Of a DNA stretch of 57,802 nt, positions 35,336 to 44,152 are shown piece after piece. The DNA lies in contig NZ_JAFB01000048.1 in the NCBI RefSeq assembly GCF_000519205.1, forward strand, positions 1 through 57,802. Direction: 5' to 3'. This DNA comes from Amycolatopsis taiwanensis DSM 45107. Lineage in GTDB: Bacteria; Actinomycetota; Actinomycetes; Mycobacteriales; Pseudonocardiaceae. The position numbers were made by a program, and so were the translations under genes. How positions within the stretch are numbered: position 1 is the stretch's first letter; each line of letters begins with the position of its first letter. The notes below the pieces were generated by a model. The model was not told the DNA's origin. It made no database searches and saw nothing but the letters and a program-made list of their open reading frames with translations.

Positions 35336-35760
35336 TCAACCCTGGGCAGACCGGGTAGGTTCGCACCTCCAGGTTCCCGACGGTGAGGTTGCCGTCTGCG
35401 GCCGGGCGGAGGACGCGGCGAGTGAAGGTGGAGCGCCACAGCTAGGTGCCGCTTTTGGTGAACACATACTCATACGATGGCTGTTCAGGTGCTGCCGCAG
35501 CAACTCGACGAGGAACGGTGGTAGATGCACGCGGCGGGCCGACGACGCGGTCTTGGGTGGTCCGATCCGCCGCCTGCCGTTGGACTCGTGCAGCGATCCT
35601 TGCTATTCGTCGACGGTGATCATGCCCCGGTGGAGGTCGACGTTGCGGCGGTGCAGGCCGGCGAGTTCGCCCCATCGGCAGCCGGTCCAGCCGGCGGTGA
35701 TGGTCAGCAGTCGCTACATCTCGTTGGCGGACGCCAAGCACTGCTCACCGGCGTGCCGGA
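35336..35760 (-). pseudogene. Tyrosine integrase internal fragment, copy 1
   Basis: On the minus strand, TITAGWTGCRWGELAGLHRRNVDLHRG is followed by stops and shifts, then GPPKTASSARRVHLPPFLVELLRQHL. It is clearly homologous to the fragment at 37530-37985, in the same orientation. Both ends are missing. Confidence 0.65.
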
Positions 35761-35989
35761 AGCGTGACTGGCGAGCCTGTCATCGTGCTGACCATGATGC
35801 GTAGCCGCCTGCAGGGGCCCTGGCCCACGTCGACATCGACGACATCAGTCGGGTGATGGAAGAACTCGCCGACGCCCGCCTGGCCGCCCGCGACGACTCG
35901 CCACCAGCCTGACACCGTGCACTCGGTCGCGCGTCCTGGCTTGGCGGGGCTGGGGCCGTGGGTCACGTGCGGTTAGCCATGTCGGGCGG

Positions 35990-36250
35990 TCAGGCGCCGA
36001 GGCGGGTGTAGAGGCGGCTGGCCAGGGACGCGGCCAGTTGGTTCAACGCAGCCGGTGGATCGAGCTGTGCGAACTGCCCGAGCAGTTCCGCCGCGGCATA
36101 GGCCTCGGCCTCCGACAGCAACGCCACGCACCGCTCCCGCCGCCCCCACTCGACCAGCCGCCTCAGGGCTTCGGCGTATTCGTCCAAGTCGCGCACCCCG
36201 ACCAGGCCGTATCGCTCACCGAGCGGATCCTGCGCAACGTCCTCACCCAT
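35990..36250 (-). CDS. Small hypothetical protein
   Basis: An 86-residue, acidic and mostly helical protein (MGEDVAQDPLGERYGLVGVRD, LDEYAEALRRLVEWGRRERC, AAAELLGQFAQLDPPAALNQLAASL). ATG 36248-36250 has GGAAGGGTGG about 11-20 bases upstream. It is divergent from the ncRNA/MerR unit with about 60 bp between the start and the promoter candidate, so the two may share regulation. The family was not recognised. Confidence 0.55.
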   Translation of the reverse strand: MGEDVAQDPLGERYGLVGVRDLDEYAEALRRLVEWGRRERCVALLSEAEAYAAAELLGQFAQLDPPAALNQLAASLASRLYTRLGA

Positions 36251-36313
36251 GGTCGTGCGTCCACCCTTCCATCGGCCATCCGACCCGCCCCAGAAAATCT
36301 ATGCTGACCGGAG

Positions 36314-36343
36314 TAGACATTCAACGTCGTGGATGTGTAATAT
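36314..36343 (+). promoter_or_regulatory. Promoter candidate for the MerR leader
   Basis: TAGACA (36314-36319) and TAATAT (36338-36343), with an 18-base spacer, form a good sigma-70-like promoter, unusual in this GC-rich DNA. Transcription would start near 36350. Confidence 0.5.
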
Positions 36344-36349
36344 TGTCCT

Positions 36350-36996
36350 CGTACCGAGAGAGACAACATCAAGCAGGCGCGGGAGAGAACGTAACTACCC
36401 GCGAAGTGAGATGAGACGGTCAGCCAGGACGGAGCCGGCAAGAAAACAAGGTTCCGGCTGGAGGCCGGGAGCAGTACTCCGGGACCGGGTTGTGAAGAGG
36501 TTTGACCAGGTAGTAGTGGCCCCGGAGGGGTAGTGCAGGACGCGGGCGGAGCATGTGTGCCCGTGTTGATCAGCAGTGTCAGCAGTTGTTGTGTGCAAGT
36601 GCAGTTGCAGGACCGGTCAGGTGGCCGGAGCCGACCAATGAACGGGGCTCCGGGCAGTGACCAGCGGCGCCAGCGTGCTGGGACCGATCAGTGGAAGGGT
36701 TCCCCGCCGGTGACGTTCGCAGAAAGTGAAGTAGCAGTTGCAGTACCGAGTAAGTGGAAAACACCGGAAAGAAGGGAATGGAAGCATCATTGGATCGCCC
36801 GCAGCGGGTGTGTAGCGCCCCGCGGGTGCCGCAGTTCCATCGAGTTCGGAGGTGGTTCTCGGTCACGAATGAGCGATCCCCGCACGATCCGGCCTTCCGC
36901 CGGACGCGGGTGCAGGGAGCCGGCGGTCACGTCGGCTGACAATGGTGGATCCCAACCCTTGAGGGCCCCGGGTGCCGTGTATGGCACCCGGGGCCC
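36350..36996 (+). ncRNA. Candidate structured non-coding RNA / long leader upstream of merR
   Basis: About 650 bases between a promoter candidate and a very strong terminator contain no supportable ORF. The strand is purine-rich and full of potential hairpins: GCCGG...CCGGC near 36450, GGCCCC-gga-GGGG near 36520, and CCCGCAGCGGG and GCGCCCCGCGGGTGC near 36800. A ten-base direct repeat GCAGTTGCAG occurs at 36601 and 36734. The RNA would end at the hairpin 36963-36996, about 20 bases before the MerR ATG. It could be an independent sRNA or an attenuated leader. It matches no RNA family I can name. Confidence 0.45.
36963..36996 (+). terminator. Strong intrinsic terminator or attenuator
   Basis: GGGCCCCGGGTGCC (36963-36976) pairs perfectly with GGCACCCGGGGCCC (36983-36996) around a six-base loop, followed by TTTG. 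It lies between the leader RNA and the MerR ribosome site, so it would stop transcription before merR unless it is bypassed. Confidence 0.75.
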
Positions 36997-37015
36997 TTTG
37001 TGATGTGGAGGTGGA

Positions 37016-37366
37016 ATGATTCCTGACCAAGAAGGCCCGGCCACGCACAGCGCGGCCGACAAGTTCGACGACGAGCACTACCCCGCCTACACCATGGGCC
37101 GGGCCGCCGACATGCTCGGCACCACCCAAGGCTTCCTGCGCAGCCTCGACGAGGCCGGCCTGATCACCCCGCAACGCTCCGCCGGCGGGCACCGCCGCTA
37201 CTCCCGGCACCAGTTGCGCCTGGCCGCCCGGGTACGGGAACTGGTCGACCAGGGCACCCCCATCGATGCCGCCTGCCGCATCATCACCCTCGAAGACGAA
37301 CTCCACGAAGCCCAGCGCCTCAACCAAACCCAGCGCCGCGACAGCGAATCCGACACCCTCGACTGA
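37016..37366 (+). CDS. MerR-type helix-turn-helix regulator
   Basis: A 116-residue DNA-binding protein: YTMGRAADMLGTTQGFLRSLDEAGLITPQRSAGGHRRYSRHQLR is a complete MerR winged helix-turn-helix (about residues 25-70). A short helical stretch DQGTPIDAACRIITLEDELHEAQ follows. No metal-binding cysteines or effector domain are present. ATG 37016 has GGAGG five bases upstream. The gene sits directly after a strong terminator and a 600-bp leader, so its expression probably depends on read-through. Similar short MerR proteins are widespread in actinomycetes. Confidence 0.75.
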   Translation: MIPDQEGPATHSAADKFDDEHYPAYTMGRAADMLGTTQGFLRSLDEAGLITPQRSAGGHRRYSRHQLRLAARVRELVDQGTPIDAACRIITLEDELHEAQRLNQTQRRDSESDTLD

Positions 37367-37529
37367 CCCCTCACCCGCCGTCGACCGACTCGGCGCAGGC
37401 CGAGATCGGTCAGTGCGCCGGAATGTCGTCGTCGGTCCCGCAACACGGGTGAAAATTGACCGTGCCGCCCCCCGGCTGGCGCAGCCACCACTCCGCCGGC
37501 TCATGCCACCCCCTCAGGAAACACACCGG

Positions 37530-37985
37530 GGCGGGTCCGTATCGCCGGGTCGCTGGCATCCGGGTTGCCGTCGGCTGCCGGGCGCAGGATGCGGCGGGCG
37601 AATGTTGAGCGCCACAACCAGGTGCCGCTCTCGGTGGTAAACACGTACTCGTAGGGGTGGGTGTTCAGGTTCTGCCGCAAGAGCTCGACGAGGAACGGTG
37701 GCAGGTGGATCCGGCGGGCGGAGGAGGCGGTCTTCGGCGGGCCGACCCACCGCTTGCCGTTGTACTCGTGCAGCGACCCATGCCACTCGTCCACGGTGAT
37801 CACGCCGCGGTGGAGGCCGACGTTGCGGCGGTGCAGGCCGGCGAGTTTGCCTCAGCGGCAGCCGGTCCAGCCTGCCGTGATGATCAACAGGCGGGCGGTG
37901 GGCCCGCCGAGCATCCCGGCCTGCTCGGCCCCCGCAACACCTGCTCTGGGGTGGTCCAGATCCTTCTCAACGGCCGAGCGATGAC
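37530..37985 (-). pseudogene. Tyrosine integrase internal fragment, copy 2
   Basis: On the minus strand it reads TPEQVL-like, ARLLIITAGWTGCR, a TGA where relatives have Trp (near 37852), GELAGLHRRNVDLHRG, ITVDEWHGSLHEYNGKRW, PPKTASSARRIHLPPFLVELL and WLWRSTFARRILRPAADG. It is homologous to 35336-35760 but better kept. The region with the catalytic HxxR and Tyr is missing. Confidence 0.7.
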
Positions 37986-38795
37986 CTTCAGCGCCACCGT
38001 TCTCGTGCAATAACGGCGGAGCGAGCCTGCGGTTCCGTGCGCGCCGCGCTGTGCCGGTCAGCTCGACCACATCATCGCCGAGTTAGCCGCGCTCGTAGAG
38101 CGGGCCTGGGCGCGGGTGGGCGTCGGGATCCTGAACCCGGTGGGCCGGGATTGTCACCCGTCCTGGCGCCTTCTTGCGGCATCCGATCAGAGGGATCGCG
38201 AGGAGGTCGGGTTGACCGCTGGACTGGCGCGATCGGTTCGTGTCGCGGCTGACCGGCTGACGGGAGTGGTTCGCGGAACAGGTTGTCGTACGAGGGCTGT
38301 GTGGGGGGACCATTTTGGTGGTGCGGGTGCGTGGGGAGATGGCTGAACAGCTCCTGCCCGCTGTGCTCGAGGTTGTCGCTGGGGATAGCTGGGGCCATGG
38401 TGAAGAGTCCTTTTCGGAATGGTGACGTGCCCGACGCCGTGAGATGTGACGAGGGCCACATCGAGGCTGTAGGCGACGTTGCACACAACGTCATCGTTGC
38501 CGGGGTTTCCCGCTCCGTCCTGTGTGCTCGATGGGGCACGCAGCGCAAAGGCTGTGGCGATCTGACCGTGAAAGAGGGCCGAATCCAACGCACCGGCCGG
38601 AGAACGATGCTGACGTGATCGTCGATGTTCGGATAACTTCCGATAGTGCCAACAGTACACGGCCGTCGTCGTGGTAGGAGCGCAGCGTACTGACGAGGTC
38701 ATCGAGCGCAGTGCCGGCGGCCAAACCGGCGTGTCAGCGGTGACCGGTTCGCGTGAGGAGCAGCGGGTGGGCCTTCGGCCGCATCACCCTGGTGA
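37986..38795. other. Mostly non-coding or decayed stretch
   Basis: No supported gene is visible. A plus-strand run beginning near 38056 (GQLDHIIAELAALVERAWAR) and continuing to 38346 looks protein-like but lacks a clear start or family, and is probably a fragment. Other frames are shadows. Confidence 0.35.
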
Positions 38796-39212
38796 ACATG
38801 GGCGATCGCTCTGGTAGCACGCCGACACTGAGCCGCGGGTTGGCCGGGTACCTGAGCGAGGTGGCTGCCGCGGTCGGGGTGCCGCCCGAGGCGACCTCGT
38901 TCGAGGTCAGCGACACAGCGACCGCCTACCTTGGGTTGGCAAGACGGTGGTCCGCACGTCCCGTTGACGACCTGATGCTGGTTTGGAGTGAGCGGCACGG
39001 GTGGGCGGGTTGCGGTGGAGACCGAGCCCGGAGAGGCGCCGGTGGTATTGGCCTACTTCGCGGGTGCGGAGATCGTCCCGGCACCGATTGTGGTGGCCCC
39101 GGTTCGTCACCGCCATCGTCACCGGGGGTCTGCTCGGCTCATCCCGACCCGTCTTCCCTGCCGGCACCGGGCGCGACGAACTTGCCGTACGTCTCGCCCG
39201 ATACACCTGATC
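38796..39212 (+). pseudogene. DUF6292-like gene, frameshifted copy
   Basis: It reads MGDRSGSTPTLSRGLAGYLSEVAAAVGVPPEATSFEVSDTATAYL and DDLMLVWSERHGWA, then shifts to VAVETEPGEAPVVLAYFAGAEIVPAP, then shifts again to TAIVTGGLLGSSRPVFPAG and DELAVRLARYT with a stop. It is a clear paralogue of the intact gene at 42187-42597, in opposite orientation. Two indels inactivate it. The function of the family is unknown. Confidence 0.7.
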
Positions 39213-39365
39213 TTTTCCGGCGGCACCACCAGCGGTGTGACGCGATGGCCTGACGAGGTCGTCACGTCCACGCATCAGGGTCCAAGCCAATTGGTAGCCA
39301 GTGGGGGCCAGACCACGACGTGCTGCCTCGGCCCGCCGCGCACAGGTCGCGTCTTGTTTCCCGTG

Positions 39366-40799
39366 TCAACGACTACGGCGACGGGCTCCCGCTCGCGTTG
39401 CGGCGGAGGAGGACGCCGCGCTGGAACGGCGGTTCGACGCCACGTGGGCGGCGGACTGCCCACGACGCGCGTCCGGCTTGGCCTCGGGCTTCGGTTCGGC
39501 TTGTGCGGGGAGAACACGCCGCTTGGTCAGCTTGCCGCCACCGCTTCGGCGCGGCGGCCGGTTGGCCGACCGTTGCTTGGCCGGAGGCGCGGTGAAGGAG
39601 CGCTCACCGGGTGCGAGTTCGGCCAGCAGCGGATGTCCGGCGCCGAGTTTCGTGATTGTGGCTTTGATGCCTGCCTTACGGGTCAGGTCTCGCACGTCTG
39701 TGAGCTGTTCGTCGGTCATCAGTGTGACGACGGTGCCAGTCGCACCAGCCCTGGCGGTCCGGCCCGAACGGTGCAGGTATGCCTTGTGCTCGACGGGCGG
39801 GTCGGCGTGAATGACCAGTGTGACGTCGTCGACGTGGATTCCGCGTGCGGCGATGTCGGTGGCTACCAGCACCGTCGCGGTGCCGGTGGAGAAGGCGTCG
39901 AGGTTTCGGGTTCGCGCGGACTGGCCGAGATTCCCGTGCAGCTCGACTGCGGGCACTCCGGATGCGACGAGCTGGCGGGTGAGGGCTTTTGCACGGTGCT
40001 TGGTGCGGGTAAACACGAGGGTGCGTCCGGGCGCCGAGGCGAGATCGATCAGGACGGGAAGCCGCTGGTCGGTGCGCAGGTGCAAAAGGTGGTGTTTCAT
40101 CGCCGCCACCGGGGACCGGTCGGAGTCGACGCTGTGGATGACCGGGTTGGTCATGAATCGACGTACCAGAACATCGACGCCGGCGTCCAGCGTCGCCGAG
40201 AACAGCAGACGCTGACCGGTCGCCGGGGTTTTCGCGAGCAGTCGCTGAACGGCAGGCAGGAAGCCGAGGTCGGCCATGTGATCGGCCTCGTCCAGCACGG
40301 TGATCTCCACGGCGTCGAGCCGCACGTGACCGGATTCGAGGTGGTCGGCGAGCCTGCCGGGGCAGGCCACGACGATGTCGACGCCCGTTCGCAAGGCCGA
40401 GATCTGCCGACCGGCGCCCACCCCGCCGAACACGGCGAGGGTACGCAGTGAGAGCGCCTTGGCCAGTGGGGCCATCGCCGCCTCGATCTGGCTGGCGAGT
40501 TCGCGCGTCGGCGCCAGGATCAGTGCACGCGGGCGCCCCGGCCGGGGCCTGGCGGTGCTAGCAGCGAGCCGCGCCAGTACAGGCAGGACGAACGCATACG
40601 TCTTGCCCGAGCCGGTGCGCCCCCGGCCGAGCACGTCGCGACCCGCGAGGGAAGACGGCAGTGTCGCGGCCTGGATCGGGAACGGCGTTTCGATGCCCTG
40701 TTCCTTGAGCGCGCGGGCAAGCGCCGATGGCACGCCGAGCTCGGCGAAGGACGAGGTGGCAGGGGGCCGAGAGGTCTGGTGGACGCGGGTGACCGACAT
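39366..40799 (-). CDS. DEAD-box RNA helicase
   Basis: A 477-residue ATP-dependent RNA helicase with all core motifs: Q motif (TPFPIQAATLP), I (GRTGSGKTYAF), Ia (PTRELASQ), Ib (CPGRLADHL), II (VLDEADHMAD), III (FSATLD), IV (TLVFTRTKHRA), V (ATDIAARGIHVDD) and VI (HRSGRTARAG). A basic C-terminal tail (KQRSANRPPRRSGGGKLTKRR) follows, likely for RNA binding. In actinomycetes such helicases are often neighbours of cold-shock proteins and unwind RNA at low temperature; a csp gene lies 2.2 kb away here. The 5' region to about 40900 may be a leader. Confidence 0.85.
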   Translation of the reverse strand: MSVTRVHQTSRPPATSSFAELGVPSALARALKEQGIETPFPIQAATLPSSLAGRDVLGRGRTGSGKTYAFVLPVLARLAASTARPRPGRPRALILAPTRELASQIEAAMAPLAKALSLRTLAVFGGVGAGRQISALRTGVDIVVACPGRLADHLESGHVRLDAVEITVLDEADHMADLGFLPAVQRLLAKTPATGQRLLFSATLDAGVDVLVRRFMTNPVIHSVDSDRSPVAAMKHHLLHLRTDQRLPVLIDLASAPGRTLVFTRTKHRAKALTRQLVASGVPAVELHGNLGQSARTRNLDAFSTGTATVLVATDIAARGIHVDDVTLVIHADPPVEHKAYLHRSGRTARAGATGTVVTLMTDEQLTDVRDLTRKAGIKATITKLGAGHPLLAELAPGERSFTAPPAKQRSANRPPRRSGGGKLTKRRVLPAQAEPKPEAKPDARRGQSAAHVASNRRSSAASSSAATRAGARRRSR

Positions 40800-40929
40800 A
40801 AGTGCTCCGAAAGTAGAAGGGTCGTCCTGCCCGGCGCAGATCCGCTCGTGGACCGCGGCGCGTGGTGGTCGACATGAAACACGGCCCGAGGCAGAACTAA
40901 GCGGACCGCATTAGCGACTCTACCGGAAC

Positions 40930-41400
40930 AGCCGGCCTGCCTACATTCAGCAGCTAGACCGCACAGGCAAGATCCGCCTCGCCCCAGCTTGCTGATCGAA
41001 ACCCGCTGCGCGTTGGGTATCTGGCGGTGGGACGGGCGCGCAGCCCGCGCTGGTAGAGCCGCTCGGACAGGTGGTCGAGGGTGAGGTTGCCGTTGACGAA
41101 CAGTTCGAAGCCGAGCCGGACCATAGGCGCACGTTCGGGGCCGACGACGATGGTGCGGATGTCTCGGCCGTCGGTGCGGTCGAAGTGGTTGAGGTGCCGA
41201 TCCTGGCGCGGCCGATAATGCCGCCGTTACGGGCCTTCTGGCCTTCTGGCCCATCTTGAAAGCAATGTCGGCACCACGCTCGCGGGACTGGTACTCGTTG
41301 AACGTGGCCAGGATGCCCTGCATCAGCTGTCCGACCGGCGTGTCGTCGACGGACTCGGTGCGGGCCTGGCGCCCCCGAACGCGGGACCTGTCCACCGAGT
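40930..41400 (-). pseudogene. Large serine recombinase remnant
   Basis: On the minus strand, in at least two frames, it gives DDTPVGQLMQGILATFNEYQS and FKMGQKARR, then GGIIGRARIGYLNHFD, DIRTIVVGPERAPMVRLGFEL and LTLDHLSERLYQRGLRARPT. These are parts of the catalytic-domain end and the recombinase domain of serine integrases. The catalytic serine region is missing. Confidence 0.6.
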
Positions 41401-41753
41401 TGCCAGCACTACTGGCAGCCCGACTGGGACCCATCGCCCGGGTGACCTACCTCCCGAACGCGTGGGATCCATCCGCTCGCTACGTCAACATCGACGGAAC
41501 TCTTGTTCGGCTCGGCAGACACCGTCGGCAGGACCCGGACACGGTTGACGTGGCGACCTCCTCGGGCCACCACCTCACACTCATCGTGGTGCCCGTGCCG
41601 GTGGGAACGTGCACCGACACCGCTCACCGTCACCGCGCGACGTGGATCCCGAGCCGGAGAGGCGGCACCGAGCAGGTGGAGGAGCTTCTCGGCCCTGCCA
41701 CGGCTGAAGTCACGGCGCTGCCGCCTCATCAGGTCGCGCCGACCGGCACCTGA
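41360..41753 (+). pseudogene. DUF5994-like protein, C-terminal part
   Basis: RAWRPRTRDLSTELPALLAARLG, RVTYLPNAWDPSARYVNIDG, HRRQDPDTVDVATSSGHHLTLIVVP resembles the actinobacterial DUF5994 family. The open frame starts at 41256, but the first part is antisense to the serine-recombinase remnant, so the true N-terminus is lost. The function is unknown. Confidence 0.45.
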
Positions 41754-41796
41754 CGCGTCCCGCCACTCATGGCGCGTTCAAGGCCAGACGCCCGCT

Positions 41797-42098
41797 GCGG
41801 ATCGGTCCTTCCAGCACCACGTGACCTGGTCGGTGAACTCCATCTGCCACATGATCGGCGATCGACCTTTCACCAGCCGCGACAAGTCGGCCAATTTCTG
41901 GCCGCTGGCCCTGCTGTCCATGGGCGAGTCCTGGCACAACTCCCACCACGCCGACCCACCTGCGCCCGCCACGGCGTGCGCCGTGGACAGGTCGACATTT
42001 CGGGACGGGCGATCTGGCTGTTCGAGAAGATGGGCTGGGCATGGCAGGTTCGATGGCCGACGGCCGAGCGGCTGGCGACACTCGCCAAACCCACATAG
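41797..42098 (+). pseudogene. Fatty acid desaturase, C-terminal fragment with frameshift
   Basis: FQHHVTWSVNSICHMIGDRPF and MGESWHNSHHADP carry the third histidine box (HNxHH) of acyl-CoA delta-9 desaturases. A frameshift near 41957 leads to CARHGVRRGQVDISGRAIWLFEKMGWAWQVRWP, the usual family tail. The membrane part and the first two histidine boxes are absent, so it is inactive. Confidence 0.75.
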
Positions 42099-42186
42099 GC
42101 CGGCCCTTGAGGCCGAGCCTCGCCCTCGACAGTGGGGCCAGCACGCCATTGGCGGAAGCCGAGGAGGCGAGTGGGGCCGAGCCGGA

Positions 42187-42597
42187 TCAGGTGTAGTCGG
42201 CCAGACGCCTGGCAAGCTCGTGGCGCTCGCTCGGGAAGACCGGTCGGGGAGAGCCGGGTCGGCGGCCCGCGACGACGTCGGTGACGAACCGGGCCACCAC
42301 AGCCGGTGCCGGCACGACGTCCATACCAGCAAAGTAGGCCACCACCATGGGTTCCTCCTCGGGCATTGTCTCCACGGCGACCGCCCACCCCTGTCGCTCG
42401 CTCCAGATCAGCATCAGGTCGTCACCGGGGCGTTCAGACCGCCGTCGCGTCAATCCCAAGTAGGCGGTCGCCGTGTCGCTGATCTCGAACGAGGTCGCCT
42501 CGGTGGGCACCCCGACAGCCTCGGCCACCGCCCGCACGTATCCGGCCAACCCGCGGCTCAGTGCCGCTGTCCTGTCGGTGCCATCGTCCATGCGCAT
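42187..42597 (-). CDS. DUF6292 family protein
   Basis: A 136-residue protein: MRMDDGTDRTAALSRGLAGYV, AVGVPTEATSFEISDTATAYL, DDLMLIWSERQGWAVAVET, MVVAYFAGMDVVPAPAVVARFV and RRLADYT at the end. The pattern matches DUF6292, a small family common in Pseudonocardiaceae with no known function. It is intact, unlike its paralogue at 38796. It is divergent from the csp gene, with a 367-bp region between them. Confidence 0.7.
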   Translation of the reverse strand: MRMDDGTDRTAALSRGLAGYVRAVAEAVGVPTEATSFEISDTATAYLGLTRRRSERPGDDLMLIWSERQGWAVAVETMPEEEPMVVAYFAGMDVVPAPAVVARFVTDVVAGRRPGSPRPVFPSERHELARRLADYT

Positions 42598-42964
42598 GAG
42601 GCTATGCCGCGCCTACGGGGAACGGCTGATTGCGTACGTTTCTTGGCGTCACAACCGCTGGTCCGCTGAGCCCGAGACCACCGCGTCATCGGCTGGCTCC
42701 CACGCCGCCGGTCGCAGACCACGGGTCTCGCGGGCGCTTCCGATTCCATGGTGACGACGGACGTGCCCTATCGCGCAGGTGGCAACAGGCTTCCGTGTTA
42801 TCATGAGGAGTCGCAAGTTTTCTCGTGCGTTATCGCGTTTCGCGAAAATCTTGATGCGGACGTGTTGTTTGTCTTCCAGTGGCTGCAACGGTGGCCGTTT
42901 CTCGTGTGCGACCCGGGAGCCGCACGGTGCGTGCCCCGGTCAACCAGCTCCTGGAAGGAGACAC
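42598..42964 (+). promoter_or_regulatory. Promoter region and long 5' leader of the cold-shock gene
   Basis: There is no gene here. The sequence becomes less GC-rich from about 42790, where TTATCAT (42798-42804) could be a -10. The RNA from there would have a leader of about 155 bases, containing CGCGTTTCGCG and other weak hairpins, before the AAGGAG ribosome site at 42954-42959. Long leaders are typical of cspA-type genes and can sense temperature. This one is not tested. Confidence 0.45.
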
Positions 42965-43168
42965 ATGGCAGAGGGAACCGTGAAATGGTTCAACGGCGAG
43001 AAGGGCTTCGGCTTCATCGCGCAGGATGACGGAGGCGCCGATGTCTTCGTGCATTACTCGGAGATCGACGGTAACGGCTTCCGTAGCCTCGAGGAGGGCC
43101 AGCGGGTGAGCTTCATGGTCGGCCAGGGCACCAAGGGGCCCCAGGCCACCGGCGTTCGCACGCTCTGA
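42965..43168 (+). CDS. Cold-shock protein (CspA family)
   Basis: A 67-residue single-domain RNA/DNA chaperone. MAEGTVKWFNGEKGFGFIAQ contains the RNP1 motif (KGFGFI), and DVFVHYSEI contains RNP2 (VFVHY). The length and the ending VRTL are normal for the family. AAGGAG lies six bases before ATG 42965. A hairpin terminator follows directly, so it is monocistronic. It likely melts RNA structure during cold or stress, together with the nearby DEAD-box helicase. Confidence 0.9.
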   Translation: MAEGTVKWFNGEKGFGFIAQDDGGADVFVHYSEIDGNGFRSLEEGQRVSFMVGQGTKGPQATGVRTL

Positions 43169-43173
43169 CCGAA

Positions 43174-43210
43174 CGAGCGGGCGGTGCTCATCACCGGCAC
43201 CGCCTGCTCG
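43174..43210 (+). terminator. Terminator of the cold-shock gene
   Basis: CGAGCGGGCGGTGC (43174-43187) pairs with GCACCGCCTGCTCG (43197-43210) with one mismatch. It starts five bases after the csp stop. It has no T-run, as is often seen in high-GC genomes. Confidence 0.65.
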
Positions 43211-43375
43211 CTCGGCGCCCTTCCGCATGTGCCTCAGCCGCACTGGGAGGCGGGCCTGGCGAAAGACCCACTCCGGCTGGACAACAACAGCCGTTCGTGA
43301 GTGGTCACCCAGAAGGTGAAAGTGGACTATTCCCCATAGGTCGGTGCTGACAACTGCGACTGGTAAAATTGTTTC

Positions 43376-43870
43376 GTGACGAGTGGTTCGTCGGATGAGG
43401 CCGGTGCACTGTCCAAAGAGGGATCCCGCAACAGATCTGTCCTGCTTCGGGCGATGGCGCGGGAACAGATTGACATCGACACGGTGACCTGGCTGTCGGC
43501 CGCTGAAAGCGAGGCCGTCGTCAGCCGCTGGAAGAAGGAATTCGGAGCGGAACGGTACGGGGCCCTCGTCGCGGTCGCGCCCGAGTCAGGATCGGTACGC
43601 GATACGCTCCTGCCTGGCGTCCTGCCCTCCTGGCTCACCCCTGTCACGGAGCCAGTGTTCGTGCTTTTCCAGGAATACAAGACGGTCGGCCTCATGACGT
43701 GTGAATCGTCGTTCGTCGCCGCCAACTTGATTCCACTGGCACGCGCGGACGGCAATGGTTTCGTCGCAGCCACCAGGGACTGGACCGGCGTCCTGATCGT
43801 CGACCTCGAAGAAGAGGACAGCGAAGTCGTTTTCCCAACGGAAGCCTGGGGCGTTTTCGTTCGCCGTTAG
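43376..43870 (+). CDS. Hypothetical protein
   Basis: A 164-residue soluble acidic protein starting MTSGSSDEAGALSKEGSRNRS. A helical section DIDTVTWLSAAESEAVVSRWKKEFG is followed by beta-rich FVLFQEYKTVGLMTCESSFV and TGVLIVDLEEEDSEVVF. No signal peptide or membrane span is present. Its promoter must lie in the 165 bp after the csp terminator. I do not recognise the family; the layout recalls small immunity-like proteins of toxin systems, but no toxin is adjacent. Confidence 0.6.
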   Translation: MTSGSSDEAGALSKEGSRNRSVLLRAMAREQIDIDTVTWLSAAESEAVVSRWKKEFGAERYGALVAVAPESGSVRDTLLPGVLPSWLTPVTEPVFVLFQEYKTVGLMTCESSFVAANLIPLARADGNGFVAATRDWTGVLIVDLEEEDSEVVFPTEAWGVFVRR

Positions 43871-43903
43871 CACTGAACCGCCCCGGGGTTGGTGGAGGCT
43901 CGG

Positions 43904-44056
43904 TTAGTTGATTGCTCTAACCGGGGTTGGCTTGTGTTGACGGTAGTAGATGGTCTCGTGTTCGGCTGGTGGTAGGTGGCCGATTTCGCCGTGGAGCCGC
44001 TGGTTGTTGTACCAGTCGAGGTATTCCAGGGTGGCGTATTCGACCTGGTCCGCGCG
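43904..44056 (-). pseudogene. IS3-family OrfB C-terminal fragment
   Basis: On the minus strand it reads DQVEYATLEYLDWYNNQRLHGEIGHLPPAEHE then YYRQHKPTPVRAIN and a stop. This is the tail of an IS3-type integrase-fold transposase, of a different group from the elements at 30-32 kb. Nothing else of it remains. Confidence 0.7.
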
Positions 44057-44152
44057 GCGGTCTCGAGTTCCTTTAGCCGCCAGCTGCGGCGATGGTTTCC
44101 GTGACTCGGGGTCGCATCGTGGCGGGCGTTTCCTTGGTGCCGTGCTGCGGGG

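Noticed and set aside
38988..40451. Long plus-strand ORF of 487 codons
   Set aside because: Most of it is antisense to the DEAD-box helicase, whose motifs are unambiguous; only its first part carries a DUF6292 remnant.
43376..43870. Immunity protein of a toxin system
   Set aside because: No toxin, secretion signal or partner gene is adjacent, so the label would rest on layout alone.
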